DNA of 64,000 nucleotides from Promineifilum sp. (GCA_017983515.1 JAGOBF010000009.1:1-64000), one strand, 5' to 3'. Counted from the stretch's first letter, positions 35,363 to 44,312 are shown. The notes: generated from the letters alone by a model not told the origin. Made by a program: numbers and translations.

Positions 35363-37888
35363 CTAGTTTTCGATCACCAGCGGCATGTAGGTCTTGAAAC
35401 CTGTCGATTTTACAAAGGTCGCCGTAACCACTTGATTACGGGCTACCGTCAGTTCCTGGGTCGCACCGGTTCCGCTCAGGTCGCCGCTCCAGCCGCTGAA
35501 CACCCAGCCGTTGTCGGGCTTGGCCGTCAGCGTCACCTTTTCGCCGCAGGTGTAGCTGGGTTTCGACGGGTTGAGCGTGACCGTGCCCTGGCCCACCTTG
35601 TTGACCGTCACGGTCAGATTGCCGATCGTGTTGCCGTCTTCGGGCACGATGGGCGCGGCCGTATTAAAGAAGTAGTCGACGATGGCCGTGTGTTGCGGGA
35701 TGGCCTGCCCACCGGTCGACGCACCGTGATTGGCCCCGAACACGCCGGACTTTGTGACCGCCAGCGGGAAGCTGAAGCTGCCGGCGGCCAGCCACGACTG
35801 TCCGTCGTTGGACGACGAGAAGCTCCATTGCGATCCAACGCGCGTCACGCGCAGGTACGGCGGCGTCGCATCCACGAAAACGTTGTTGATCACGGCCTTG
35901 GGCTTGCCGTCGTCGAACTGGGCTACGTAGAGTCGATTATTGGTCCCGTCGAAATGAACCTCGAACCGCAGGAAGTTATTACTGTCTTCCTCGACCAGGA
36001 TACCCTGCATCTGGTAGCGATGGGTGACGACCGACTCGAACTTGGCAACGATCTCGAAGTTCTCGTTTTGGGTCGGCTGCATGAGGCGCACCGAGCGATT
36101 GCCTTCCTGCCAGATGTTATGCGAAGTACCGCCGGGCACGTTCAGCAAGAGCTGGGTGCCATTCACCTGGTAGCTGCCGTCGCCGACGGGATTCACGAAC
36201 GTCCATAATCCGGTGTTGAGGGCGCAGGCATTGAAATCGTCGGAGATCGGCGAGGTCGGGTTGGACGTGATAAACGTGGCGACGATGGTCTTCGTCGCGT
36301 CCATAGTCACGACGGCCGGATTATCCGCGCCCGTCAAACCACCGCTCCATCCGGCGAAGATGTAGCCCGGCTGGGGTTGCGGCGTCAAGGTGACCTGCTC
36401 TCCATAAGTATAGAGATTATTCGGCCTCGTCGGAGAAATGCCGACCGTCCCCTGGCCGCTGGTCGTAACCGTCAGCTTGGGCTTCGTGCCGACCGCGAAA
36501 ACAGCGCCGATGGTGATATTCTGCGTGATGTCGAACTCCAGCGGATTCTGGCTGCCGCCGAAACTGCCCGTCCAGTTGGTCATCACGTAATTGCCCTGGC
36601 CCTCGGCGCGTATCTCGACCGTCTCGCCGTAGTTGTAGAGCGGCTTATCGGGCGTCACTTGAATGCTGCCGTTGGCCGGCTGCTGGACGTTGATGGTAAA
36701 CGTTTTGTTGACGATGGGCTTGACCTGAACGTTGCCCCAGCTAACCATGGCATGGTGGGCCACCAGCACGACCGATCCGGCAGCTGGCTCGCCCGTGTTG
36801 CCCGTAGCGGTGATATACCAGTTCGGCGGCTCCGACTCGCCGACGGGCCAGAACTTGAAGCGGTAGGTGGCGGCGTTTCCGGTAAACTCGGCCGACTGCA
36901 CGCTCAGTTTGAACATGTAGGGCACATCAAACTCAATCGTCTTATCGGTCTTGGGCGTGACGATGTCCTGGCCGCCGTTGCCGAGCATCTCGAATTGCGA
37001 CTTGCCGCTAGACGTCCAGCGATACCAGGTCAACGCCCCCAGACGCCGCCAGCCGACGAGGGGTTGCGCGCCGCTGCCGTTATCGAAGTGGCCCAACCAG
37101 CGCACGATCAGGCCCACGCCCGACCCCTGGGTGGAGGCGGGATTGAGCGAGTGGACGGTGACCGGCACCTCGACTTCGTAGTCGGTCCAGGTCATGCTGC
37201 CCAGCGCTACCAGGCGATCATATCCCGGCAATTCGGTTTGCAGTTGTTCGCCGTTGATCGACCACAGGCCGTCCACGACCTGGCCGGTCGCGTTGATGCC
37301 GGCCACTGCGTTCCAGTCGAATGTATACGGCAGGGGGACGACGTTGCCGGCGTCATAGTTGACGGTGACCAACTGATTGGTCTGGCTCGTGCCGTCACTG
37401 GCTTTGATCAGCACCGTGTTGGCGCCATCATTCAGGTCGGTATAGTGTAGTTCGATGTTGAAGTCGCCCGGGTTCGCCAGCCGCTGGCCGTCCGGACCGA
37501 TGTTGACGGTTTGATCGGGGGCGTTGTTGAGCGAATATTTGAGCGAGGTTGCCCCGGAGACATTGCCCAGGATGTTGATCCATTCCTGCGGCGTGCCCGG
37601 CTGGCCGAAATTTTGGGTGTTGCCGTACCAGACGTTGATGCTGGGCGCAGCCGGGGCGTTGGGGGATTGCGGTTCGGCCGCCGGCTGATACCAGGGAATA
37701 GGAAAGGGGTACGGCTCGCCACCCTCCCATTCGGGAATGCTCGAATCGAGCATGTCCGGATCGGTGGGCGGAGGAATGCGGCCGTCCAGGCTTGCCTGCC
37801 CGGCCGATTCGGCGAATAAAAATGTGGGTGAGGCCGACAGGATCAGTACAACTGTCAGCATTAACAGAGTTAATCTTGAATATTTCAT
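35363..37888 (-). CDS. secreted InlB-repeat protein, type B (copy 2, short)
   Basis: This 841-residue protein has a signal peptide (LTLLMLTVVLILSASPTFLFAES). The N-terminal domain parallels type B copy 1 (INVWYGNTQNFG, QEWINILGNV, NIGPDGQRL, GDFNIELHYTD), then a LamG/DUF1080-like domain (GVGLIVRWLGHFD, VGWRRLGALTWYRW, about residues 190-395), two InlB units, a ConA-like domain (ISDDFNACALN to HTAIVDYFFN), a third InlB unit (YTCGEKV) and the tail YMPLVIEN. It has only two mature cysteines. It lacks the seven-repeat block of copy 1. It is first of the array in transcription order and starts 70 nt before the type-A copy 2 gene. Confidence 0.82.
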   Translation of the reverse strand: MKYSRLTLLMLTVVLILSASPTFLFAESAGQASLDGRIPPPTDPDMLDSSIPEWEGGEPYPFPIPWYQPAAEPQSPNAPAAPSINVWYGNTQNFGQPGTPQEWINILGNVSGATSLKYSLNNAPDQTVNIGPDGQRLANPGDFNIELHYTDLNDGANTVLIKASDGTSQTNQLVTVNYDAGNVVPLPYTFDWNAVAGINATGQVVDGLWSINGEQLQTELPGYDRLVALGSMTWTDYEVEVPVTVHSLNPASTQGSGVGLIVRWLGHFDNGSGAQPLVGWRRLGALTWYRWTSSGKSQFEMLGNGGQDIVTPKTDKTIEFDVPYMFKLSVQSAEFTGNAATYRFKFWPVGESEPPNWYITATGNTGEPAAGSVVLVAHHAMVSWGNVQVKPIVNKTFTINVQQPANGSIQVTPDKPLYNYGETVEIRAEGQGNYVMTNWTGSFGGSQNPLEFDITQNITIGAVFAVGTKPKLTVTTSGQGTVGISPTRPNNLYTYGEQVTLTPQPQPGYIFAGWSGGLTGADNPAVVTMDATKTIVATFITSNPTSPISDDFNACALNTGLWTFVNPVGDGSYQVNGTQLLLNVPGGTSHNIWQEGNRSVRLMQPTQNENFEIVAKFESVVTHRYQMQGILVEEDSNNFLRFEVHFDGTNNRLYVAQFDDGKPKAVINNVFVDATPPYLRVTRVGSQWSFSSSNDGQSWLAAGSFSFPLAVTKSGVFGANHGASTGGQAIPQHTAIVDYFFNTAAPIVPEDGNTIGNLTVTVNKVGQGTVTLNPSKPSYTCGEKVTLTAKPDNGWVFSGWSGDLSGTGATQELTVARNQVVTATFVKSTGFKTYMPLVIEN

Positions 37889-38105
37889 TTTTGCCCTTAC
37901 TCCTTCGCTTTTGTCTACGTTATCGTGTCACACTTACAACTTTTCTTACGAGTGTTGGCCCTTGCTGTTTTTTCACGCTCTCTTACCCCCGCCAGACAGA
38001 CACAAAGAATCGCGCGAAAGCTCGCGTACTCCTGGTGCAGATCATCGCCGCACGTTGCTATGCGGTTGTTAGGCCAACAAACCTAGACACTTATAAACGC
38101 TACGA

Positions 38106-38114
38106 AGTATAACA
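38106..38114 (-). promoter_or_regulatory. candidate extended -10 promoter upstream of the giant-protein array
   Basis: On the minus strand the sequence TGTTATACT (TG-n-TATACT) is an extended -10 element. It lies in the 285-bp gap between the flippase stop (38174) and the first giant gene (start 37888). No good -35 is visible, as expected for extended -10 promoters. It would give a leader of about 210 nt. The rest of the gap (37889-38105) shows no gene. Confidence 0.35.
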
Positions 38115-38173
38115 GGCAGCCGAATAGGCTACGCTTTCCCTGGCCCCTTGCTTACATATCGTTAATTGAGGGG

Positions 38174-39697
38174 CTATTTGCTGGGGCGCAAACGAGCCGG
38201 CACAAGACGCGGCCAGCGCCGGTCGATGCCCAATGCGGTGACGGCCAGCTCGTACATCTCAATGACCAGCGCACGCTGCAACACGAGGATAGCGCTGACG
38301 TAGATGAGCGCCGCGAGCACGATTATCAGAACGAGAGCGAGAACATTCTCGCCGCCGGCCAAGGCCACGATCCAGGGCTGGGATACCACGACGCCGGCCA
38401 CCATGAGGCCGCCGGCCAGGAAAAAGGGCAGGCTTTCCAGCAGCGTTTTCCGGGCCGTGCCGGGCAACACCTGATTCACCTGGAAGACGTTGAAGAGCAT
38501 GGCGACGACATTGGCCCCGGCCACGGCCGAGGCCGCGCCCATCGCGCCGAAGGGGCGGATGAGCAGCAGTAGAGCCGGGATCATCACCGCCAGCAGGACG
38601 AAGCTGGCCGTCAAATTGCGGCGGGGCTGGCCGATGGCCGAGAACAGCGGCGCCGCATTGGTCGAGATCGGCCGGGTCAGGCCATAGAGCGAAAAGACTT
38701 GCCACAGAGGGATCATGGGCGTCCACTGCGGCCCCAGTAAGACCGGCACCAATAGCGGGGCGGTGATAGCCAGGCCCAGGGCCACGGGCATGATGATCAG
38801 GATGACCATCCGCGTGCTCAGCAGGTAGGCACGCGTCAGACGCGGCTTTTCGTCCTGCATCTTGGCGTAGGAGGGGAACAACACGTTGCCGAAGACCGAC
38901 GTGGTCAGCATGTCGGCCAGGCGCGTCGTCAACACGAAGGCCTTGTTATAGATGCCGACCGTGGCCGGGCCTAAACTGCGACCCACAATGAAGGTGTCGA
39001 CCTGATTCTGGACATACTTGGTCATTCCGCCGGCCATGCTTGGCAGACCATAACGAAACATGCCCTTGACGATGGGTAAGTCCCATCTTTGGGGGCGCAG
39101 CCAGATCCACGGCCGCGCGAAGGCCCACAGGATAGCGATGCGGAGGACCTGGCCCAGCAGCTGGCCGGCGACCAGACCCCAGGCGCCATAGCCCATAATC
39201 GCCAGCGGAATGGCGATAAGCGTCGATGAGAGTTCGACCGGGATCGATACCAGCCCCAGCTGTTTGAACTTAAGATCGCGGCGCAACAAAGCCTCAGGGA
39301 TGATCCATAAACCATCGAGGAAGATGTAGAGCGACATCCAGCGCAGGACGGGAATCAGCTCACTGCCCCCGCCCAGCAGGTCGGCCAGCGGGGCGGCCGC
39401 CAGCGCCGCAGCCACGGTAAACAAGGTGCTGGTTAGCATCACGATGACGAAAGCGTAGTAGGCAACTTTTTTGATGTCCTCTTTCGTCTGGACAACGGCC
39501 GGGCGCATGCCCATGTCGGTGAAATAGTTGGCCGCGTTGACCGTGATCATGGCTAGCGCCATCAGGCCGAAATCCTTCGGCACCAGCAGGCGCGCCAAAA
39601 TAACCGCCAGGACCATCGACACAGGTCGCAGGGCAAAGGTGATGGAGGCCATATAGATGCCCCCACGAGCCGCTCTAACTTTCAGGTTGTTACTCAA
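38174..39697 (-). CDS. polysaccharide flippase (Wzx/WzxC-like)
   Basis: This 507-residue integral membrane protein has about 12-14 hydrophobic segments and belongs to the MOP exporter/oligosaccharide flippase group. Recognisable pieces are LRPVSMVLAVILARLLVPKDFGLMALA, MGMRPAVVQTKED, KYVQNQVDTFIVGRSLGPATVGIYNKAF and the SYAKMQDEKPRL loop, all typical of WzxC-like proteins. It would move lipid-linked oligosaccharide across the cytoplasmic membrane. The start is TTG at 39697 with GAGG 7 nt upstream. It is last in the run of polysaccharide genes from the BY-kinase downward, 72 nt after a glycosyltransferase. Confidence 0.9.
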   Translation of the reverse strand: MSNNLKVRAARGGIYMASITFALRPVSMVLAVILARLLVPKDFGLMALAMITVNAANYFTDMGMRPAVVQTKEDIKKVAYYAFVIVMLTSTLFTVAAALAAAPLADLLGGGSELIPVLRWMSLYIFLDGLWIIPEALLRRDLKFKQLGLVSIPVELSSTLIAIPLAIMGYGAWGLVAGQLLGQVLRIAILWAFARPWIWLRPQRWDLPIVKGMFRYGLPSMAGGMTKYVQNQVDTFIVGRSLGPATVGIYNKAFVLTTRLADMLTTSVFGNVLFPSYAKMQDEKPRLTRAYLLSTRMVILIIMPVALGLAITAPLLVPVLLGPQWTPMIPLWQVFSLYGLTRPISTNAAPLFSAIGQPRRNLTASFVLLAVMIPALLLLIRPFGAMGAASAVAGANVVAMLFNVFQVNQVLPGTARKTLLESLPFFLAGGLMVAGVVVSQPWIVALAGGENVLALVLIIVLAALIYVSAILVLQRALVIEMYELAVTALGIDRRWPRLVPARLRPSK

Positions 39698-39769
39698 GGC
39701 TAAACCTCAATCATCCAAATTAGGAACCATTTGATCCGAGCCGCATGACTACTCGCTTTTCCAGCCACT

Positions 39770-40927
39770 TTACTGAAGGCTCCGGTAAATACTCACATAC
39801 CGTGATGCTATCATCTCCCAGGTCGGCCCTTCGCGCATGGTCTGGGCGTTGGCCTTCACCCGCGCCGAAAACGCGGGATCACAGATGAAACGTAGCATGG
39901 CTGCGGCGATGTCGGCGGCCGTGTTGGATACCAGCAACCCATTCCGCTCATTGACGACCAATTCCCGGTTCGGCGCAAAATCAGTGGCGATGACCGGCAT
40001 CCCCAACGCGCGATACTCGATGCCCTTGATCGTCGGCTGATACTGCCAGTCCGGTGGGCTTTCGGGCACGATGGTCAGGGCGACGTCATAGGTCGTGACC
40101 GTTTCGGGCACGCGATCATAGGGAATCGGGGGCAGGATGCGCACAAATCGAGATAGCCCCTTCTCTTTGATCAGGCCGTGATAGTAGCCGTCCGATACGT
40201 CGGGGCCGATGAAATCGATGCAAAATCCGTCTGTTTCCGCCGCCGCCAGCTGAGCGGCTTCCAGTATCTGCTCCAGCTTGCGGATGCGCGCGATAGAGCC
40301 CAGATAAAGAAAGGCCACCGGCTCGCCGCGGCGCGGCCGCTCATTAACGTATTCGAGAAACGGATCATCCACCGCCAGCGGCACGACATCGGCCCAGCGC
40401 GCCCACTCCGGCCCCAGGACTTTGGCCGCGCCCAGCGCATGGAGGAAGGTAGCGCGGTCGTAGAAGAAGCGACAGTAGAGAACGCGCAAGCTGTTGGCCC
40501 AGCCACTTTTCAGGCGACCGATAGGCCCACGTCCTTCGCGCTGGGCGATTTGCCGGTAATCGATCACGAAACGCATAGCGCGCGGCATGTTCAACGGCAG
40601 CAACCACACCAGGCGCGCGGCATTGGGGCAGACGTGGACGACGTCGGCGTTCTCGTGCCGGAAGAAGCTGCGCAAGCGCAACATAAACCCGACAAAGGCC
40701 AGCCACGGCCAAACGGTACGCACCACAGGCAGGCGCGCGACGCGGTGCGGCGCTCGGCGCGGCCCTCGAACCCGGGCCGCCAGCACATCGCCGCGATACC
40801 AGACGATGTCGCCCGCGTCGTCGTAGTTGGCGACCAGCGCCTCGTGGCCCTGCTCGCGCAAAACGGCCGCCACCTTGGGGTAGTCGGGAAAACTGCGCGA
40901 GTAAAACCAGATGTAGAGGACTTTCAT
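39770..40927 (-). CDS. glycosyltransferase (GT4-like, GT-B fold)
   Basis: This 385-residue GT-B protein has an N-terminal region with KVLYIWFYSRSFPDYPKVAAVLREQG and a linker typical of the fold. The C-terminal donor domain has VAFLYLGSIARIRKLEQILEA, then IKGIEYRALGMPVIATDFAPNRELVVNERNGLLV, the E-x-A-G-P-V-type donor-binding stretch of GT4 enzymes. Four basic clusters in the first half fit membrane association. It sits 21 nt after the nucleotidyltransferase gene and upstream of the flippase. Donor and acceptor are unknown. Confidence 0.83.
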   Translation of the reverse strand: MKVLYIWFYSRSFPDYPKVAAVLREQGHEALVANYDDAGDIVWYRGDVLAARVRGPRRAPHRVARLPVVRTVWPWLAFVGFMLRLRSFFRHENADVVHVCPNAARLVWLLPLNMPRAMRFVIDYRQIAQREGRGPIGRLKSGWANSLRVLYCRFFYDRATFLHALGAAKVLGPEWARWADVVPLAVDDPFLEYVNERPRRGEPVAFLYLGSIARIRKLEQILEAAQLAAAETDGFCIDFIGPDVSDGYYHGLIKEKGLSRFVRILPPIPYDRVPETVTTYDVALTIVPESPPDWQYQPTIKGIEYRALGMPVIATDFAPNRELVVNERNGLLVSNTAADIAAAMLRFICDPAFSARVKANAQTMREGPTWEMIASRYVSIYRSLQ

Positions 40928-40948
40928 ACCATAAACCTTTGACGGCGG

Positions 40949-41974
40949 TTATCGGCCGGGGCTTGTCAGGCGGCTGTCGTCGCCCAGAATGAGCGCTTGC
41001 GTGACGCCCTCCAGAACAACGTTCTCGCCGATGATCGAGCCGTGCAGGACGTAATCGGAAATCGTCGCCCCCGCTTCGATGATGCTGTCGGCGATGACTG
41101 CGCGGCGAATGTGCGCGGCCCGGCCGATGGTTACATGCGGGCCAATAACCGCGGCCTCGATGCTGGCCGACGGGTGGACGTAGACCGGCGGCACGATGGT
41201 CACTGTGTCGCCCATGCTCCGCGGTTGGCCCAGGCGACTAGCGTGCCGCTCCAGTATCCGGCGGTTGGCGTCCAACCGGTTGGCCGGGGAGCCGATGTCG
41301 ACGATGGAGCGGATGGCCTGCGTGCCGATGGAGTCGCCCCGCTCCAGCATGATCTGGAACGTGTCGGCCAAAAAGTACTCCCCGTTCGTCTGACGGCCGG
41401 ATGACAGCGTCTGCTCCAGTGTATTCCACAAGAGGCGGCCGTTGCGAAACCAGTAGGCTCCGGCCAGTGCCAGCCGATAGTCGCCCGTTTGCGGCTTCTC
41501 GACGATCCGGTCCACGAAGCCATCCGGGCCGACGGTCAGGCAGCCGAAATGGCGCGGGTCGTCGATGACCATCGTCTGGAAGACGGCGTCGGCCGGCGGC
41601 GCGCCGGCGGGCATATCGCCATCGGCAATCGTCTGGAAATCAGCGTCAATGATGATATCGCCTAACGAGACAACAACTTCGCCCTCGTCCAGCAGGTCAC
41701 CGCATAGCCACAGCGCATGGGCCTGGCCCAGCGGTTCATCCTGATAGACGAAGCGCAGATCGAGATGCCCATAATGCTCGCGCACCCAGCGCTCGATCTG
41801 CTCGCCCTTGTAGCCCACGACCAGGATCACTTCCTCAGTGGCGACGGCGGCCATGCTGTCCAAAATGTGGCCGATGACCGTGTTGTTGCCCACTTGCAGC
41901 ACGGGCTTGGGACGGCTCCACGAATGGGGACGCATCCGCGTGCCATATCCGCCCATCAGAATGACGACTTTCAT
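40949..41974 (-). CDS. sugar-1-phosphate nucleotidyltransferase with hexapeptide C-terminus
   Basis: This 341-residue protein has the nucleotide-binding LMGGYGTRMRPHSWSRPKPVLQVG (residues 6-29), VVSLGDIIIDADFQ (metal/sugar site) and VEKPQTGDY. The C-terminal 90 residues form a left-handed beta-helix region (VYVHPSASIEAAVIGPHVTIGRAAHIRRAVIADSII), as in StrD/long RmlA types. It sits between galE and glycosyltransferase genes and near gmhA/hddA/gmhB, so heptose-1-phosphate activation is a reasonable hypothesis, though glucose-1-phosphate is equally possible by sequence. GGAG lies 9 nt before ATG 41974; 44 further upstream codons overlap galE. Confidence 0.83.
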   Translation of the reverse strand: MKVVILMGGYGTRMRPHSWSRPKPVLQVGNNTVIGHILDSMAAVATEEVILVVGYKGEQIERWVREHYGHLDLRFVYQDEPLGQAHALWLCGDLLDEGEVVVSLGDIIIDADFQTIADGDMPAGAPPADAVFQTMVIDDPRHFGCLTVGPDGFVDRIVEKPQTGDYRLALAGAYWFRNGRLLWNTLEQTLSSGRQTNGEYFLADTFQIMLERGDSIGTQAIRSIVDIGSPANRLDANRRILERHASRLGQPRSMGDTVTIVPPVYVHPSASIEAAVIGPHVTIGRAAHIRRAVIADSIIEAGATISDYVLHGSIIGENVVLEGVTQALILGDDSRLTSPGR

Positions 41975-41996
41975 GGTTGCCTGCTCCGGGTGGGGC

Positions 41997-42974
41997 TTAG
42001 TGGCTGTAGCCGTCGGGATGGGCCTGATGCCATTTCCAGGCCGTCTCGATGATTTGGCGCAAGTCGGGATACTGCTGCTTCCAGCCCAGATCGCGCACAA
42101 TGGCATCGCTGCCGGCGATCAGGATGTCGGGGTCGCCCGGGCGGCGCGGGCCGATCACGGCCGGGATGGGGTGGCCGGTCACCTCGCGTGCGGTGTCGAT
42201 GACTTCCTTGACGCTGAAGCCGCGCCCGTTGCCGAGATTATACTTGCGGCTGCCGCCGTCGAGCGCGCCCAGAGCCAGGATGTGGGCCTCGGCCAGGTCG
42301 ACGACGTGGATGTAGTCACGAACACAGGTGCCGTCGGGCGTGTTGTAGTCGTCGCCGAAGATGGTGATCTTGTCGCGCTTGCCCAGGGCCACTTCGAGCA
42401 CCAGCGGGATGAGGTGGGTTTCCGGGTCGTGGTGCTCGCCGCGCTGCTCGGTCGCGCCGCAGGCGTTGAAGTAGCGCAGGCAAGCGTAGCGCAGACCATA
42501 GACGCGATCCATCCAGTGCAGATAGCGCTCCATGATGTTCTTCGATTCTCCATAGGGGCTGCCGGGGACAATACGCTCCGTTTCGTGAATGGGCATACTC
42601 TCCGGGTCGTCGAACAGGTTGGCCGTTGACGAAAGGATGAAACGGCGCACGCCATGCTCCACGGCGCTCTCCAGCAGGTTCAGGCCGTTGACGATGTTAT
42701 CGCGCAGGTAGAGGAACGGCTTCTCCCATGACTCGCCGACGAGCGTGTAGGAGGCGAAGTGCATGATGCCGTCGGGCTTGTGGCGGGCCAGCGTGTCGGC
42801 AATGGCGCTCTTGTCGGCCAGATCGCCGCAAACGAACGTCGCCTCAGGATGGACGGCCGCCTCGTGGCCCTGATAGAGATTATCGAAAACAACGACGGAC
42901 GCGCCGTGCTTGATCAGTCTTTCGACCGTGATACTGCCGATGTAGCCGGCGCCGCCGGTTACTAATACTTTCAT
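41997..42974 (-). CDS. galE: UDP-glucose 4-epimerase
   Basis: This 325-residue SDR interconverts UDP-glucose and UDP-galactose. It has GGAGYIG at residues 7-13, [31 protein letters not shown], the catalytic [15 protein letters not shown], and the GalE-like [20 protein letters not shown] with [14 protein letters not shown]. It supplies galactose (or GalNAc/Gal mixtures) to the polysaccharide. It lies 22 nt upstream of the nucleotidyltransferase start. UDP-GlcNAc or a uronic acid as substrate cannot be excluded. Confidence 0.92.
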   Translation of the reverse strand: MKVLVTGGAGYIGSITVERLIKHGASVVVFDNLYQGHEAAVHPEATFVCGDLADKSAIADTLARHKPDGIMHFASYTLVGESWEKPFLYLRDNIVNGLNLLESAVEHGVRRFILSSTANLFDDPESMPIHETERIVPGSPYGESKNIMERYLHWMDRVYGLRYACLRYFNACGATEQRGEHHDPETHLIPLVLEVALGKRDKITIFGDDYNTPDGTCVRDYIHVVDLAEAHILALGALDGGSRKYNLGNGRGFSVKEVIDTAREVTGHPIPAVIGPRRPGDPDILIAGSDAIVRDLGWKQQYPDLRQIIETAWKWHQAHPDGYSH

Positions 42975-43070
42975 GGCTCGATTTATCCTCTTTCAATTAA
43001 TGGTCAGTGCCGCGGCGCTGATCCGTCATAACCAATTTGTGAGGATACACAAGCAAGGTTACGGCCCGGC

Positions 43071-43625
43071 TTACGGCAAAGGTTCAATCAGGTAGTGTAG
43101 CGCGTCGGCGAGGGTATCGAAAATTTGGAACGGCGGCAGGCCGGCCGCGGCCGGGAGGCGTTCCTGATCGCGGCCGCGACCGGTGCGCAGCAGGATAGAC
43201 GGCACGCCGGCAGCCTGCCCGGCCCGCACATCGGTCAGGGCGTCGCCGATCATGACTGATCGGCCAAGATCGATGTCCAGTTCCTCGGCCGCGCGCAGCA
43301 GCAAGCCGGGCAGGGGCTTGCGGCAATCGCAGCCGTCCTCGGGGGCGTGGGGGCACATATAGACGGCATCGACCCGCCCCCCGGCGGCGCGGATCCGTGT
43401 CAGCAGCCGGTCGTTGATGGCTGCGGCCGTCTCCAGGCTGATGTGGCCGCGGCCCACGGCCGACTGATTTGTGACCAGCACGATACGATAGGGGCAATCA
43501 CGAATGGCGGCCAGCGCCTCAACCGCCTGGGGAAATATCTCCACATCGGCCCACGAGCGGACGTAGTTGCTGCAATTCTCGATGATGACCCCGTCGCGGT
43601 CGAGGAAGATGGCTGGTTGCTTCAT
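43071..43625 (-). CDS. gmhB: D-glycero-D-manno-heptose 1,7-bisphosphate 7-phosphatase
   Basis: This 184-residue HAD phosphatase has the nucleophile motif FLDRDGV (D9, D11), the Thr of LVTNQS, and a zinc loop C91-x-H93-x5-C99-x-C101 (CPHAPEDGCDC), which is diagnostic of GmhB-type enzymes. MIGDALTDVRAGQAAG is motif III/IV. It removes the 7-phosphate from heptose bisphosphate, giving heptose-1-phosphate. The gmhA and hddA homologues lie just upstream in the same direction, separated from it by an inverted repeat. Confidence 0.9.
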   Translation of the reverse strand: MKQPAIFLDRDGVIIENCSNYVRSWADVEIFPQAVEALAAIRDCPYRIVLVTNQSAVGRGHISLETAAAINDRLLTRIRAAGGRVDAVYMCPHAPEDGCDCRKPLPGLLLRAAEELDIDLGRSVMIGDALTDVRAGQAAGVPSILLRTGRGRDQERLPAAAGLPPFQIFDTLADALHYLIEPLP

Positions 43626-43636
43626 GACAGGAAACG

Positions 43637-43717
43637 GGAAGCCACAGATTACACAGATTTCGCAGAGCAGGAGGTTTCCTGATATATCTGTGTGGTCTGC
43701 GTAATCTATGGTTTCTT
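43637..43717. repeat. imperfect inverted repeat, second copy of the CCACAGATT family
   Basis: The left arm (about 43637-43668, GGAAGCCACAGATTACACAGA) pairs with a right arm (about 43684-43717, reverse complement AGAAACCATAGATTACGCAGA), matching about 17 of 21 positions. It occupies most of the gap between the gmhA stop (43719) and the gmhB start (43625) and shares the CCACAGATT-nCACAGAT unit with 18177-18315, 25 kb away. Transcribed, it would form an intercistronic hairpin. Confidence 0.68.
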
Positions 43718-43718
43718 T

Positions 43719-44312
43719 TTATCTGGGTTGCGTCATCTCGCGCAGCGCCTTGGTGATCAGGTGCTCCAGCATCAGGTGAATGTCCTCCACCTGCTCGATG
43801 CAATCGCTAGGCACATGGAGATGGATATCGACCATCGGCCCCAGCTTGCCGGCGCCGAAGCCGGTCATGCCGATAACCGTCGCCCCACGCTCGTTGGCCA
43901 GTTCCACGGCTCGCAACACGTTGGGCGAGTTGCCGCTGGTGGAGATAGCCACAACGACGTCGCCCGGATTGAGCAGATTCGCCAGTTGCAGGCGAAAGAC
44001 GTTGTCGTAGCCGTCATCATTGCCGTAGGCCGAGAAAATCGCCATATTGTCGGCCATGCCGATCACCTTGTAATGTGGCCAGGCGTCGTGGCGCGTGTTC
44101 TTGGCCAGGTCACACACCATGTGGGTGGCCGTCGAGGCGCTGCCGCCGTTGCCCATGATGAAGATCTGCCGGCCGTCGAGGCGCGCCTGGTGCAGCGCGT
44201 CAATCGCCTCGTGAATTGGCTGGCGGTCGATGCGGTCGAACACGGCCTTCATCTCGTCGAAATACCACTCAACACTGGCTGTTTTATCGAATTCCACGCT
44301 CTGTAACATCAT
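43719..44312 (-). CDS. gmhA: phosphoheptose isomerase (SIS domain)
   Basis: This 197-residue SIS protein converts sedoheptulose-7-phosphate to D-glycero-D-manno-heptose-7-phosphate. Motifs: IFIMGNGGSASTATHMVCDLAKNTR (substrate phosphate site with the catalytic His), VVAISTSGNSPNVL, and VEDIHLMLEHLI, which holds the E/H of the GmhA active site. Two tandem ATGs exist (44312, 44309) with GGAGG 8 or 11 nt upstream; I chose 44312. It is followed by an inverted repeat, then gmhB, and preceded by hddA. Confidence 0.9.
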   Translation of the reverse strand: MMLQSVEFDKTASVEWYFDEMKAVFDRIDRQPIHEAIDALHQARLDGRQIFIMGNGGSASTATHMVCDLAKNTRHDAWPHYKVIGMADNMAIFSAYGNDDGYDNVFRLQLANLLNPGDVVVAISTSGNSPNVLRAVELANERGATVIGMTGFGAGKLGPMVDIHLHVPSDCIEQVEDIHLMLEHLITKALREMTQPR

